A stretch of 64,000 nucleotides of DNA, from NCBI RefSeq assembly GCF_018736105.1, contig NZ_CP076135.1, positions 5,386,495-5,450,494 on the forward strand, read 5' to 3'. The notes beneath the pieces are model-generated. The model saw nothing but the letters and a program-made list of their open reading frames with translations. It was not told the DNA's origin and searched no databases. Made by a program: the position numbers and the translations under genes. Positions 1 to 8,582 of the stretch are shown here, piece after piece. Source of the DNA: Bradyrhizobium sediminis (lineage in GTDB: Bacteria > Pseudomonadota > Alphaproteobacteria > Rhizobiales > Xanthobacteraceae). The first letter of the stretch is position 1. Each line of letters begins with the position of its first letter.

Positions 1-345
1 GTCAAAACCATCAAGAACCTGATGGAAGTATCCGGCGGCGTCGGCACCATCATCGGCTTCGTGCATGACTGGGCCAATCCGGAGAACACCCGGCGTAGCT
101 GGGACATGGTGGCGCGCTACGTGGTGCCGGAGATCAACGGCTACATCGACGGCCTGCGCAGGTCGCAGAAATTCGTGATCGAAAACCGCGCCATCTTCGA
201 GCGCGCAGGACAGGCCGTGATGGCCAAGATCATGGAAAACGACAAGGCCGCCGCGGCGCTTTCGCTCACCGGCCCCGGCCGCGTCGCGATCCCGACCATC
301 AATGCGCCTGACCTGCAGAAGGAAGCCGCGAAGCGGAAAGCGTAA
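1..345 (+). CDS. LLM-class flavin-dependent monooxygenase, C-terminal fragment
   Basis: The reading frame is open from the first base of the window, so the start lies upstream; 114 residues of the C-terminus are seen. The run of Gly-rich VSGGVGT, a tryptophan-rich segment and a long helical tail matches the C-terminal end of luciferase-like (F420/FMN-dependent) oxidoreductases such as limonene-type monooxygenases, where this part closes the TIM barrel and adds a C-terminal helix. The substrate cannot be judged from this fragment. A cytochrome P450 follows about 210 bases downstream on the same strand, so an oxidative catabolic neighbourhood is plausible. Family assignment rests on overall pattern, not on a catalytic motif. 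Confidence 0.6.
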   Translation, partial: VKTIKNLMEVSGGVGTIIGFVHDWANPENTRRSWDMVARYVVPEINGYIDGLRRSQKFVIENRAIFERAGQAVMAKIMENDKAAAALSLTGPGRVAIPTINAPDLQKEAAKRKA

Positions 346-557
346 GACGAACCGCGACTGCATTTCTTCCGGCCTTGTGCGGCGCGGCACGGCGCGACTT
401 TGTCGCGCGGTCCGGACCGGTCGCAACCCCTTCCAGCCGCGGTTCAGCCTTTGCACGGAAGAGACAAAAGGCTATTTTGCAGCCCGGGTTATGCCGATGC
501 CGTCAGTAACAAAGCCGCGATCAAGCGGGTAGACTGGGACCAACCGGAGCAATTGCC

Positions 558-1934
558 ATGTCGATGCAAAGTGTGGCTTCCCCCGCGATATCCTTCAACC
601 CGCCCAAGCGCAATTCGCTGACGCATATTCCCGGCGACGAGGGCTGGCCGATCATCGGCAAGACGCTTCACGTCCTCGCCGACCCCAAGGGCCAGGTCGA
701 GCGGGCGGCGGCGCAATACGGGCTGGTCTATCGCAGCCATTTGTTCGGCGAGACCAGCCTCACCTTGCTCGGACCGGAAGCCAACGAGCTGGTGCTGTTC
801 GATCAGGCCAAGCTGTTCTCCTCGACCCACGGCTGGGGCCGGATTCTCGGACTGTTGTTTCCGCGCGGGCTGATGCTGCTGGATTTCGACGAGCATCGCC
901 TGCACCGGCGCGCGCTGTCGGTCGCCTTCAAGGCCGGGCCGATGAAATCCTATCTTGGTGAACTCGACACCGGCATCGCGGCGCGGGTCGCGCAATGGAA
1001 GGCGAAACCGGGGCCGATGCCGTTTTATCCCGCGATGAAGCAGCTCACGCTCGACCTCGCCGCCACCTCGTTTCTCGGCGCCGAAATCGGACCCGAGGTC
1101 GACGACATCACCCGCGCCTTCGTCGACATGGTGGCCGCTTCCGTCGCCGTGATCCGCAAGCCGCTGCCCGGCACCGCGATGGCGCGCGGCGTCAACGGCC
1201 GCAAACGCATCGTGGCCTATTTCTCGGAACAGATTCCGATCCGCCGCGCCAAGGGCGGCGGCGAAGACCTGTTCTCGCAACTGTGCCACGCCACCCACGA
1301 GGACGGCGCGCTGTTGTCGACGCAGGACATCATCGACCATATGAGCTTCCTGATGATGGCCGCGCACGATACGCTGACGTCGTCGCTGACCTCGTTCGTC
1401 GGCGAACTCGCCGCCCATCCGGAGTGGCAGCAAAAGCTGCGCGACGAAGTGAACGCGCTGGGCGTCGCGGCCGACGCGCCCACCAGCTTCGACAACCTCG
1501 AGGCCATGCCGCTGACCGAGATGGCCTTCAAGGAAGCGCTGCGGCTGAAGCCGCCGGTGCCTTCGATGCCGCGGCGCGCGGTCCGCGACTTCACATTCAT
1601 GGGCTACGCGATCCCGGCCGGCACCATGCTCGGCGTCAATCCGCTGTTCACCCACCACATGCCCGACATCTGGCCCGATCCCGACAAGTTCGATCCGCTG
1701 CGCTTTACCGAAGAGGCGCAACGCGGCCGCCATCGCTTTGCCTGGGTGCCGTTCGGCGGCGGCGCGCATATGTGCCTCGGACTGCACTTCGCTTACATGC
1801 AGGCCAAGTGCTTTGCCCGGCATTTCCTGCAGAATCTCGAGGTCTCGTTCGAGCCGGGCTACAAGGCGGACTGGCAGATGTGGCCGATCCCGAAACCGCG
1901 CGACGGAATGCGGGTGACGCTGAAGCCGGTGTGA
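558..1934 (+). CDS. Cytochrome P450
   Basis: A 458-residue soluble P450, expected to use electrons from a separate ferredoxin system for monooxygenation. The three signature elements are in order: an I-helix motif AAHDT near residue 268, the K-helix ExxR (EALR) near residue 325, and the haem-ligand loop FGGGAHMCLG with the thiolate cysteine near residue 405. In the I-helix the usual AGxDT glycine is alanine, a known variant. There is no N-terminal membrane anchor. The ATG start is preceded by GGAG eight bases upstream. No ferredoxin or ferredoxin reductase gene is adjacent, so its redox partner must be elsewhere. Substrate unknown. Confidence 0.93.
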   Translation: MSMQSVASPAISFNPPKRNSLTHIPGDEGWPIIGKTLHVLADPKGQVERAAAQYGLVYRSHLFGETSLTLLGPEANELVLFDQAKLFSSTHGWGRILGLLFPRGLMLLDFDEHRLHRRALSVAFKAGPMKSYLGELDTGIAARVAQWKAKPGPMPFYPAMKQLTLDLAATSFLGAEIGPEVDDITRAFVDMVAASVAVIRKPLPGTAMARGVNGRKRIVAYFSEQIPIRRAKGGGEDLFSQLCHATHEDGALLSTQDIIDHMSFLMMAAHDTLTSSLTSFVGELAAHPEWQQKLRDEVNALGVAADAPTSFDNLEAMPLTEMAFKEALRLKPPVPSMPRRAVRDFTFMGYAIPAGTMLGVNPLFTHHMPDIWPDPDKFDPLRFTEEAQRGRHRFAWVPFGGGAHMCLGLHFAYMQAKCFARHFLQNLEVSFEPGYKADWQMWPIPKPRDGMRVTLKPV

Positions 1935-1950
1935 CCGCCGCGCTGGAGCG

Positions 1951-2454
1951 TCAATCGATAAACGTCGTGAGCTGCGCGCCTTCGTCGGCCACGAACACCG
2001 CTATCAGTTCGGCCGGCTCGGTGGTGCTGGCATTGGCCGAAACCAGATGCGTGGCGCCCGGCGGCTCGAAGAACGACTGGCCGACCTTGAAGGTCTCGAC
2101 CGGACCGCCGGCCAGCTGCGAGCGGATTTCGCCCTTGGTGACATGAGCGGTGACCGAGCCCGCATGCCGATGCGCGCGGGTAAATCCGCCGGGGCCATAA
2201 GACACCCGCACGATGGTCACGCGCTTGCCCGGCACATTCGGCAATGCGTGCGAGGCGATCGGCTCGACGGTGTCCTGCGCCGATCCCGCCGAATTGCCGG
2301 CCATGCAAAGCGGCTCGACCAGCGCCGAGAGGACGTCCACCGTCTGCGGCAACGCCTTGGCGATCAGGAGGGCGCAGGCAAGGCCGGCAATGACGGCCAG
2401 ATGAAACGGCCGGGCGTCGGTTCGCCCGAACGACTTGTCGAATGTTGCGGACAT
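1951..2454 (-). CDS. Membrane-anchored cupin-domain protein
   Basis: 167 residues. An N-terminal hydrophobic helix (about residues 18-36) is followed by a single cupin beta-barrel. The first cupin motif is recognisable as GGFTRAHRHAGSVTAHVTKGE, which supplies the two histidines and glutamate expected to bind a metal, and a second motif lies near PPGATHLV. Proteins of this kind are usually periplasmic or membrane-tethered and of unknown role. It converges on the P450 gene, with 16 bases between the two stop codons, and is followed upstream by an SDR gene on the same strand, which may share its transcript. Confidence 0.72.
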   Translation of the reverse strand: MSATFDKSFGRTDARPFHLAVIAGLACALLIAKALPQTVDVLSALVEPLCMAGNSAGSAQDTVEPIASHALPNVPGKRVTIVRVSYGPGGFTRAHRHAGSVTAHVTKGEIRSQLAGGPVETFKVGQSFFEPPGATHLVSANASTTEPAELIAVFVADEGAQLTTFID

Positions 2455-2482
2455 TGATGGCTCTCCCGATTGACTCTCCTGT

Positions 2483-2519
2483 CATTCCGGGATGGTGCGC
2501 CAGCACCAGACCCGGAATG
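2483..2519. repeat. Palindromic intergenic hairpin
   Basis: Nine-base arms CATTCCGGG and CCCGGAATG enclose a second inner stem GGTGC/GCACC, giving a long interrupted hairpin just after the stop codon of the SDR gene at 2532. The form resembles the short palindromic repeats scattered through Bradyrhizobium intergenic DNA. There is no T-run after it, so a terminator role is uncertain. Confidence 0.7.
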
Positions 2520-2531
2520 AACGAATTCTAC

Positions 2532-3374
2532 CTACCCCGCGCCCTGATCGAACGCCTTGCGCAGCGCGACATAGCCTTGCTGCTGCGCCGTCCAGTTGCG
2601 GCCGCCGGTGATGGCGCCGTCGACCACCAGATCGTGCCCGTTGATGAAGCTGGATTCGTCGCTGGCCAGAAACACCGCGGCGTAGGCGATGTCTTCCGGC
2701 AGGCCGGCGCGCGGAATCGGCTGCGCGGCCTTGTAGACCTCGCGCATCACGGCCGGCGTCTTCTCGGCGGCTTCCACCGGCAGCCCGAGCGCCTTGCCGA
2801 AAATGCCGGTGGCGATCGCTCCCGGCGAGATCGAGTTGACGCGGATGCCGGATTCGCCGAGCTCCATCGCCACGCATTTGGTGAGGTGAATGACGGCGGC
2901 CTTGGCCGCGCCATAGACCACCGACGAGGAGAAGCCGGCCAGCCTGCCGGCGATGCTGCCATTGTTGATGATGCTGCCGGAGCCCTGGCGGCGCATGTGG
3001 GGGGCGGCGTGCTTCATGCCGAGCATCACGCTGCGCACCAGCGTCGCCATCGCGGCGTCGAAGCGGTCGACCTCGAGGCCTTCGATGCCGCCGGTCTGGG
3101 CCGGGCCGCCTGCATTGTTGAACAGGCAATCGATCCGGCCGAACTTGTCGACCGCCTGCTCGATCAGCGCGCGCATCTGCGCCTCGACCGTGACGTCGGT
3201 CTGGCGGAAGACGCAGTTGACGCCGAGCCTCCTGGCCAGCGCTTCGCCTTCCGGCACGCGGCGTCCGGCAATGACGATTCTGGCGCCTTCGGCGACGAAA
3301 ATCTCCGCGGTGCTCAGTCCGATGCCGCTCGTCGCCCCGGTGATCACCGCGACCTTGCCGTCCAGCCGTCCCAT
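2532..3374 (-). CDS. SDR-family NAD(P)-dependent oxidoreductase
   Basis: 280 residues with the classical short-chain dehydrogenase layout. The N-terminal cofactor motif TGATSGIG is at residues 13-20, the NNAGG segment is near residue 90, the catalytic serine lies in the INNGSIAG segment and the YxxxK pair is in VYGAAK. The sequence after this, SPGAIATGIFG, is the usual substrate-loop region. It would reduce or oxidise an alcohol or ketone; the substrate is not evident. The cupin gene lies downstream on the same strand, separated by a palindromic hairpin. The ATG start is preceded by GGGAG on the coding strand (in gggaatgggagaacgacATG). Confidence 0.92.
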   Translation of the reverse strand: MGRLDGKVAVITGATSGIGLSTAEIFVAEGARIVIAGRRVPEGEALARRLGVNCVFRQTDVTVEAQMRALIEQAVDKFGRIDCLFNNAGGPAQTGGIEGLEVDRFDAAMATLVRSVMLGMKHAAPHMRRQGSGSIINNGSIAGRLAGFSSSVVYGAAKAAVIHLTKCVAMELGESGIRVNSISPGAIATGIFGKALGLPVEAAEKTPAVMREVYKAAQPIPRAGLPEDIAYAAVFLASDESSFINGHDLVVDGAITGGRNWTAQQQGYVALRKAFDQGAG

Positions 3375-3550
3375 GTCGTTCTCCCATTCCCTGTGATTTT
3401 GATTTCAAATATATCTCCGGCCTCCCGGAACTACGCAAGCCACGGTTTGTTGCGAAACAGTTTCCTCGAGCCGAGTGCGGCCGGCGCGTTTCCGGCCGCT
3501 GATCGCGGATTTTCCGCCATGCTCGGCCTTATTTTGGATTCGCTCATCGG

Positions 3551-4525
3551 TTGATATGGCTTATGGGGAAGTTGATCGACGAGTTTCGGCTGGTCTGGCA
3601 AGGAATATCCCAGCCATCGCCGCGACTTAATATCGGATTTGCAGCCTTCTGCCTCGCGCTGTCGACCGCGGCACGGTGGGGTCTTGCACTGCTTCGGCCG
3701 GACGTATTCTTCATCCCGTATTTTCCGGCCGTGTTCTTTGCCACCGCCTTCGGCGGCTCCCGGATCGGCATTGCAACCGCGCTGGCCGGAGGGGCGCTCG
3801 GCCTGACCGTCAACTTCAGCGACGCGAAGGCCGATACAGCCAGAGTGATACTGCTGCTGATTTATTGGATGGTGTGCGGACTGACGATCTGGGGGGTGGC
3901 GCACTATCGATCGATCGCCTTGCGGCAACGGGACATCTCACGGCGGCTGATCCGGGAGGAGGAATACCGCAAGCTGATCGTCGACGAACTCCAGCACCGG
4001 CTGAAGAACAAGCTGTCGACCATTCACGCGGTTCTGCATCAGGTGCTGCACGATCAGCCGCAGATCTGGGCCCGCATCGATCCAAGGATACGGGCGCTGT
4101 CGCGGACCGACGACCTGATCGCCAGGGTCGACGGCTTTGGCTGCGATATCAAGGATCTCCTGGTCTCCGAACTCGGTCCTTACGGGCATGTCCGGTTCAA
4201 CCTGAACGGAGATCCGCTGTTTCTCCCCGGCAAGCTGGCGGTGAGCCTGGCCCTGATTTTCCATGAACTCGCCACCAATGCCGGAAAATACGGCGCGTTT
4301 GCCTCTCCGCGCGGATTCTTGCAGGTGTCATGGACGGTCACCGACGATCGCCTCGGCATCACCTGGGACGAGACCGAAGGTCCTCCGGTCGGAAACGTCG
4401 GGGAAGCAGGCTTCGGCACCAAGCTGTTGAAATCGGCGCTCACGCCCTTCGACGGCAAGACCGAAATCAGCTTCCTGAAGAGCGGCGTTCACTGCACCCT
4501 GCAGTGTCGCATACCCGCGAGCTAG
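3551..4525 (+). CDS. HWE-type sensor histidine kinase with membrane domain
   Basis: 324 residues if translated from TTG, or 320 from the ATG at 3563, which is equally plausible. Residues 28-120 hold several hydrophobic segments like the DUF4118/KdpD-type membrane region. The phosphoacceptor motif ELQHRLKNKLSTI puts the histidine near residue 149 and has the R-x-K-N form of HWE/HisKA_2 kinases. The ATPase domain shows the N-box HELATNAGKYGA. No response regulator gene is adjacent, so it is an orphan kinase. A 150-bp palindromic repeat begins two bases after its stop codon. Confidence 0.88.
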   Translation: MIWLMGKLIDEFRLVWQGISQPSPRLNIGFAAFCLALSTAARWGLALLRPDVFFIPYFPAVFFATAFGGSRIGIATALAGGALGLTVNFSDAKADTARVILLLIYWMVCGLTIWGVAHYRSIALRQRDISRRLIREEEYRKLIVDELQHRLKNKLSTIHAVLHQVLHDQPQIWARIDPRIRALSRTDDLIARVDGFGCDIKDLLVSELGPYGHVRFNLNGDPLFLPGKLAVSLALIFHELATNAGKYGAFASPRGFLQVSWTVTDDRLGITWDETEGPPVGNVGEAGFGTKLLKSALTPFDGKTEISFLKSGVHCTLQCRIPAS

Positions 4526-4527
4526 TA

Positions 4528-4677
4528 CTCACTATTCATGATCGGTGCGTCGCTGGTTGCCCATGCTTCGAGACGCTCGCGATGCTCGCTCCTCAGCATG
4601 AGGTCGTTGTGTATCAACAAGTTGGACCTCATCCTGAGGAGGCCGCGAAGCGGCCGTCTCGAAGGATGGCTGCATTA
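4528..4677. repeat. 150-bp palindromic dispersed repeat, copy 1
   Basis: Nearly identical to the block at 33935-34084: by eye 8 differences in 150 positions and no gaps. The centre is self-complementary over long arms (CTTCGAGACG pairs with CGTCTCGAAG; CTCCTCAGCATGAGG pairs imperfectly with CCTCATCCTGAGGAG), so it can fold into a large hairpin. It begins directly after the stop codon of the histidine kinase gene. No coding potential is seen in it. Confidence 0.85.
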
Positions 4678-4707
4678 CCGATTTACGATTTCGGATACTG
4701 GCAAGCC

Positions 4708-4743
4708 GCCTTCGGCCCATCGAGCATGAAGATCGCCGAAGGC
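4708..4743. repeat. Inverted repeat upstream of the PAS-GGDEF-EAL gene
   Basis: GCCTTCGGC and GCCGAAGGC form perfect nine-base arms separated by 18 bases. It lies in the 360-base gap before the gene at 4886, which otherwise holds only the 150-bp repeat and AT-richer DNA from 4760 to 4860 in which the promoter is likely to lie. Its function is unknown. Confidence 0.5.
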
Positions 4744-4885
4744 CCGGCATTGCAAAATCGCGTTAGAGCTCTGTTAATGACGATGAAGGTGAGGCTAATT
4801 CAAAGCGCAAACTTTGTGCGATTGACGCCCTCTTTTTCGGTTCCATTTAACCAAAACTACAAGAGACTCCGCCAAAGTCGGCTGC

Positions 4886-6670
4886 ATGCCAAGCCGCACC
4901 CACCACAACCTGCAGAGCGCCACACCGGAACGCGGTAACGAACTTGCTGCAGATGCCGAGCTGAGCATTCTGAGGGACGTCTTCCGAATGCTCCCGACCG
5001 GCGTGACGGTTCAGGACGAGCACGGCCACTTCCTGCTGGTGAATGACGCCGCCGCGGCCCAGCTCAGGATGGCCGGCGCCGAACCGGCGGCGCCGGCTTC
5101 GAGGGAACTGGACCACCGTCGCAAAACCGGCATCGAAGTGCTGCGCACCGGCCGCCCCGCGGTTGCGGAAGAATGCGTCGCCACCGGCCATGCCAAAGAG
5201 GTCTATCTCACCAGCCATCGGCCGGTTCGCATCGCCGACCGCAACCTGCTGCTGTCGAGCTCCGCCGACATCAGCGAGCAGAAGGCCGTCGAGGATCACC
5301 TGTTCCGGTCGGCCTATTATGACGAACTGACCGACCTGCCGACGCGGCGCGTGATCGAGCATCGCGCCAACGCGCTGCTGAAGCGCGACGAGCCGCACGG
5401 CCGCTTCGCGCTGGCGTTCCTCGACATCGACAATTTCAAGCACATCAACGACTATTACGGCCACGCGATCGGCGATGCGCTTCTGGCCGAGGTCGCCAGG
5501 CGGCTTGGGATGGACTTGCGCGAATCCGACATGCTGTCGCGGATCAGCGGCGATGAATTCCTGTTGCTGCTCAATCCGATCCAGAGCGAACACGAAGTGT
5601 CGGAGCACATTCGCTTCCTGCTGGAGCGCCTGAAGGCGCCGTTCTTCATCGACGGCTCGGAAATTTTCGCATCGACCTCGATCGGGGTCAGCCTCTATCC
5701 CGAGCACGGCCGCAGTTACGATTTGCTGCGCCAGAACGCCGACATCGCGATGTATCGCGTCAAGAACGAGGGCAAGGGCTCCGCCGCCTTCTTCGACGCC
5801 GGCATGGAGCGCGAGGCGCAGGCGCGCATGAAAGTCGAGCAATCGCTGCGGCTGGCGATCCTGGAGAAACGCTTTTGCTGCGCCTTCCAGGCCAAGGTCG
5901 ACATCCGCACCCAGGATATCGAGGGCATCGAGGCGCTGGTGCGCCTGCGCGACGATGAGGGCGTCATTCAGGCTCCCGGCACCTTCATCAATCTTGCCGT
6001 GGAACTCGGATTGATCGACGAGCTCACGCACCTGGTGCTGGCCGAGATCGTCAAATCGATCGATCTCATCAACGAGACCTTCGGCCCCGGCGCCACCATC
6101 AGCATCAATGTCGCGGCCAGGCAGGCCGGCAATCCGGAATTCATGCGACCGTTTGCGGCCGCCATCGAGGCGACCGGCTATCCCGAGCGTTTCATGATCG
6201 AGGTGACGGAAGACGCCTTCGTCACCAAGACCCATTTCCAGGATGAAATCCTGCCGATCTTCCGGAAGATCGGGGTCGGGATATCGATCGACGACTTCGG
6301 CATCGGCTATTCGTCGCTGTCGGCGCTGGCCGACATTACCGCCGACGAGATCAAGATCGACCGCTCCTTCATCACCGACATCCACAAACGCCCGCGCAGC
6401 CAGGGCATCTTGCGGGCGATCGAGTCGCTGAGCGAGGCGCTGGGCATGACCGTGATAGCCGAGGGCATCGAGACCTTCGAGGAACTCGCCTATCTGCAGG
6501 CCGCCACCAAGATCCGCTATGCCCAGGGCTATTACTTCTCCCGGCCGATCTTTCTGGAGGAGCTCAAGCCGGCGATTCCGCTCGCCGGCGCGGCGCGCGC
6601 CAGCCTGGCGAGCCGTCCACCGCAGGAAAACCGCTCGGTCTATGCGCGCGGCGAGCGCTATCGCCGCTGA
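4886..6670 (+). CDS. PAS-GGDEF-EAL cyclic-di-GMP signalling protein
   Basis: 594 residues, cytoplasmic, no membrane segment. A PAS-like sensor is at about residues 25-135, a GGDEF domain at about 145-305 and an EAL domain at about 315-565. The diguanylate cyclase signature reads SGDEF instead of GGDEF, a substitution seen in active and inactive members. The EAL domain keeps EALVR, the metal-binding DDFGIGYSSL loop and the late AEGIET motif, so phosphodiesterase activity is likely. It may therefore lower c-di-GMP in response to a signal sensed by PAS. It stands alone between two intergenic gaps, with no clear operon partner. Confidence 0.93.
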   Translation: MPSRTHHNLQSATPERGNELAADAELSILRDVFRMLPTGVTVQDEHGHFLLVNDAAAAQLRMAGAEPAAPASRELDHRRKTGIEVLRTGRPAVAEECVATGHAKEVYLTSHRPVRIADRNLLLSSSADISEQKAVEDHLFRSAYYDELTDLPTRRVIEHRANALLKRDEPHGRFALAFLDIDNFKHINDYYGHAIGDALLAEVARRLGMDLRESDMLSRISGDEFLLLLNPIQSEHEVSEHIRFLLERLKAPFFIDGSEIFASTSIGVSLYPEHGRSYDLLRQNADIAMYRVKNEGKGSAAFFDAGMEREAQARMKVEQSLRLAILEKRFCCAFQAKVDIRTQDIEGIEALVRLRDDEGVIQAPGTFINLAVELGLIDELTHLVLAEIVKSIDLINETFGPGATISINVAARQAGNPEFMRPFAAAIEATGYPERFMIEVTEDAFVTKTHFQDEILPIFRKIGVGISIDDFGIGYSSLSALADITADEIKIDRSFITDIHKRPRSQGILRAIESLSEALGMTVIAEGIETFEELAYLQAATKIRYAQGYYFSRPIFLEELKPAIPLAGAARASLASRPPQENRSVYARGERYRR

Positions 6671-6941
6671 TGACGATTGCGGAATCGCGGTTGGCGCCGT
6701 TTACCGCCCAGTCGGCGAAATGAACGAGCGCCGGCGCCCGGGGAACACCTTCACAGTTGCATCCGGCGAGGCGGCTTTTCGAGTCAGATTCCGCTATGCG
6801 GAATCTCGGGTCATTTGCTAGATATATCAAGCGAATGAACCTCGCAGTGGCCCAAAAATGAGATAAATCGGACGCAGCGGAGTTCGCCTGGCCAACCGTC
6901 GCTATCTCCATCCGGCATCCATCGAGGACTTTTCTCGCGCC

Positions 6942-8387
6942 ATGTCCGATCGCCAATCCATCGTCAGCGACCCCGAAATCATTCGCGCGCGCGCCATGGA
7001 AACGCTGTTCGAGCGGCTCGAGAGTCTTTGCGAAGGCGCCATTGCGATCGATCGCGCCGGGCGCGTCGTCTACGTCAACGAGAAGTATCTTGCCTCGCTC
7101 GGCCTCGATCACGCATCGGAAGCCATCGGCCGCCCGATCGAGGAAGTCATCCCCAACAGCCTGATGCGCCGGGTGGCGGAGACCGGCGAGCCGATCCTGC
7201 TGGACATCATGGAGCTCGGCGGCGAGCAGCTCGTGGTCACGCGCATGCCGATCGAGGATGAGAACAGGAATGTCATCGGCGCGATCGGTTTTGTGCTTTA
7301 CGATCGTCTCGACGGCCTCAAGCCGCTGATTGCGCGGATGGCTCAGCTCGAAAGCGACCTGCGCGTGGCGAAACGGCAATTGTCGCAGCCGCGCACCGCG
7401 CGGTTCACCATCGACGACTACGTCGGCGCGACCGAAGGCATCGCGCGGGCCAAGGAACTCGCCGGGCGGGCAGCGCGGCAAAGCGTGACGGTGCTGCTGA
7501 CCGGCGAAACCGGCACCGGCAAGGAACTGCTGGCGCAAGCCATCCACAACGCGTCCGCGCGCGCCGACAAACCTTTCGTCAGCGTCAATGTCGCCGCCAT
7601 TCCCGATACGCTGATCGAGTCCGAATTCTTCGGCGCAGCGCCGGGCGCCTATACCGGCGCCGACCGCAAGGGCCGCGACGGCAAGTTCCGGATCGCCGAC
7701 GGCGGGACCTTGTTTCTCGATGAAATCGGCGAAATGCCGCTGCAGTTGCAGGTCAAGCTGCTACGCGTGCTGCAGGAGCGCGAAATCGAGCCGCTCGGAT
7801 CGGAAAAGGTCTCGAAAGTCGATATCCGCGTCATCGCCGCCACCAACATCGATCTGCAGAAGCGCGTCAACGAAGGCGCGTTCCGGGCCGATCTGTACTA
7901 TCGGCTCAACGTGCTTTCGATCGCGCTGCCGCCGTTACGCGATTGCATCAACGATCTTCCCGAGATTTGCGCCCGGCTGCTCGACGACATCATCCTCTCC
8001 GGCAACTATCTCAGCGCACGGATCACGCCTTCGGGTCTCGCCGCGCTTGCCCGTTACGATTGGCCCGGCAACGTCAGAGAACTGCGCAATATCCTGGAGC
8101 GCGCGCTGATCCTGAGCGATTCGGGCCGTCTGACCGGCGATGATTTCGCGCGCATTCTGCCCTTCGGTTCCGAAGTCAGGGCCGTGGCGCCGGCAAAGCC
8201 GGAGGCAGGCGTCGTCCCCTATTCGCAGGCCGAAGCGACGTTCGAGAGGCAGACACTCGAACACGCACTTCAGGCGACCAATGGGCAGATTTCCGAAGCG
8301 GCCAGGATGCTCCGCATCTCCCGCGCAACGTTTTACAAGAAGCTCGCCAAGCTCGGGCTCACGCCATCGGGTTCGCCACCCGTCTGA
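6942..8387 (+). CDS. Sigma-54-dependent PAS/AAA+/Fis activator
   Basis: 481 residues in three parts: an N-terminal PAS sensor (about 15-125), a central AAA+ domain (about 165-395) and a C-terminal Fis-type helix-turn-helix (about 440-475). The Walker A motif GETGTGKE is near residue 188. The loop that contacts sigma-54 is GAYTGA near residue 235, an accepted form of [16 protein letters not shown] carries Walker B. With no receiver domain it is a one-component regulator sensing its ligand through PAS. The next gene on the same strand has a near-perfect -24/-12 promoter, so it is the likely target, much as AtoC controls the ato CoA-transferase genes in E. coli. Confidence 0.95.
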   Translation: MSDRQSIVSDPEIIRARAMETLFERLESLCEGAIAIDRAGRVVYVNEKYLASLGLDHASEAIGRPIEEVIPNSLMRRVAETGEPILLDIMELGGEQLVVTRMPIEDENRNVIGAIGFVLYDRLDGLKPLIARMAQLESDLRVAKRQLSQPRTARFTIDDYVGATEGIARAKELAGRAARQSVTVLLTGETGTGKELLAQAIHNASARADKPFVSVNVAAIPDTLIESEFFGAAPGAYTGADRKGRDGKFRIADGGTLFLDEIGEMPLQLQVKLLRVLQEREIEPLGSEKVSKVDIRVIAATNIDLQKRVNEGAFRADLYYRLNVLSIALPPLRDCINDLPEICARLLDDIILSGNYLSARITPSGLAALARYDWPGNVRELRNILERALILSDSGRLTGDDFARILPFGSEVRAVAPAKPEAGVVPYSQAEATFERQTLEHALQATNGQISEAARMLRISRATFYKKLAKLGLTPSGSPPV

Positions 8388-8389
8388 TT

Positions 8390-8412
8390 CTTGAGACTCG
8401 AAGCGTCTCAAG
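8390..8412. promoter_or_regulatory. Inverted repeat, candidate enhancer for the sigma-54 activator
   Basis: Perfect eight-base arms CTTGAGAC and GTCTCAAG separated by seven bases, starting three bases after the activator's stop codon. Its centre is about 135 bases upstream of the predicted start of transcription of the CoA-transferase gene, the usual range for an enhancer of this regulator class. It could instead be a weak terminator, but no T-run follows. Confidence 0.5.
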
Positions 8413-8508
8413 TCTCGGACAGTTGACGCGCGCTGCCTCCGACCCGGCTTCGCCGGCAGGGCGCCTGAACTGCCGGTTTTTCAGTCGTTTTGATATATCG
8501 CAATGCAC

Positions 8509-8525
8509 TTGGCGCGGACCTTGCT
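8509..8525 (+). promoter_or_regulatory. Sigma-54 (-24/-12) promoter
   Basis: TTGGCGCGGACCTTGCT matches the consensus TTGGCACrnnnnTTGCw at all but one fixed position. The invariant GG and GC doublets are exactly ten bases apart. Transcription is predicted to start near 8536, which leaves a 47-base leader with a strong ribosome site (AGGGAGGG, 8568-8575) before the TTG at 8583. Confidence 0.8.
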
Positions 8526-8582
8526 CTGTTTCCTCGACGATGCATGCCAAATGCGCGCGATCTTAGCAGGGAGGGAACGTCG

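Noticed and set aside
489..1823. Long minus-strand frame opposite the P450 gene
   Set aside because: Very rich in Arg, His, Gly and Gln with no family pattern; it is the antisense shadow of a high-GC gene.
8490..8503. TTGATATATCGCAA resembling a FixK box
   Set aside because: One half-site is GCAA instead of TCAA, and it lies 19 bases upstream of a sigma-54 promoter where another regulator is expected.
8490..8582. Extended N-terminus of the CoA-transferase from 8490
   Set aside because: The upstream start lies before the sigma-54 promoter and no ribosome site precedes it; AGGGAGGG supports the TTG at 8583.
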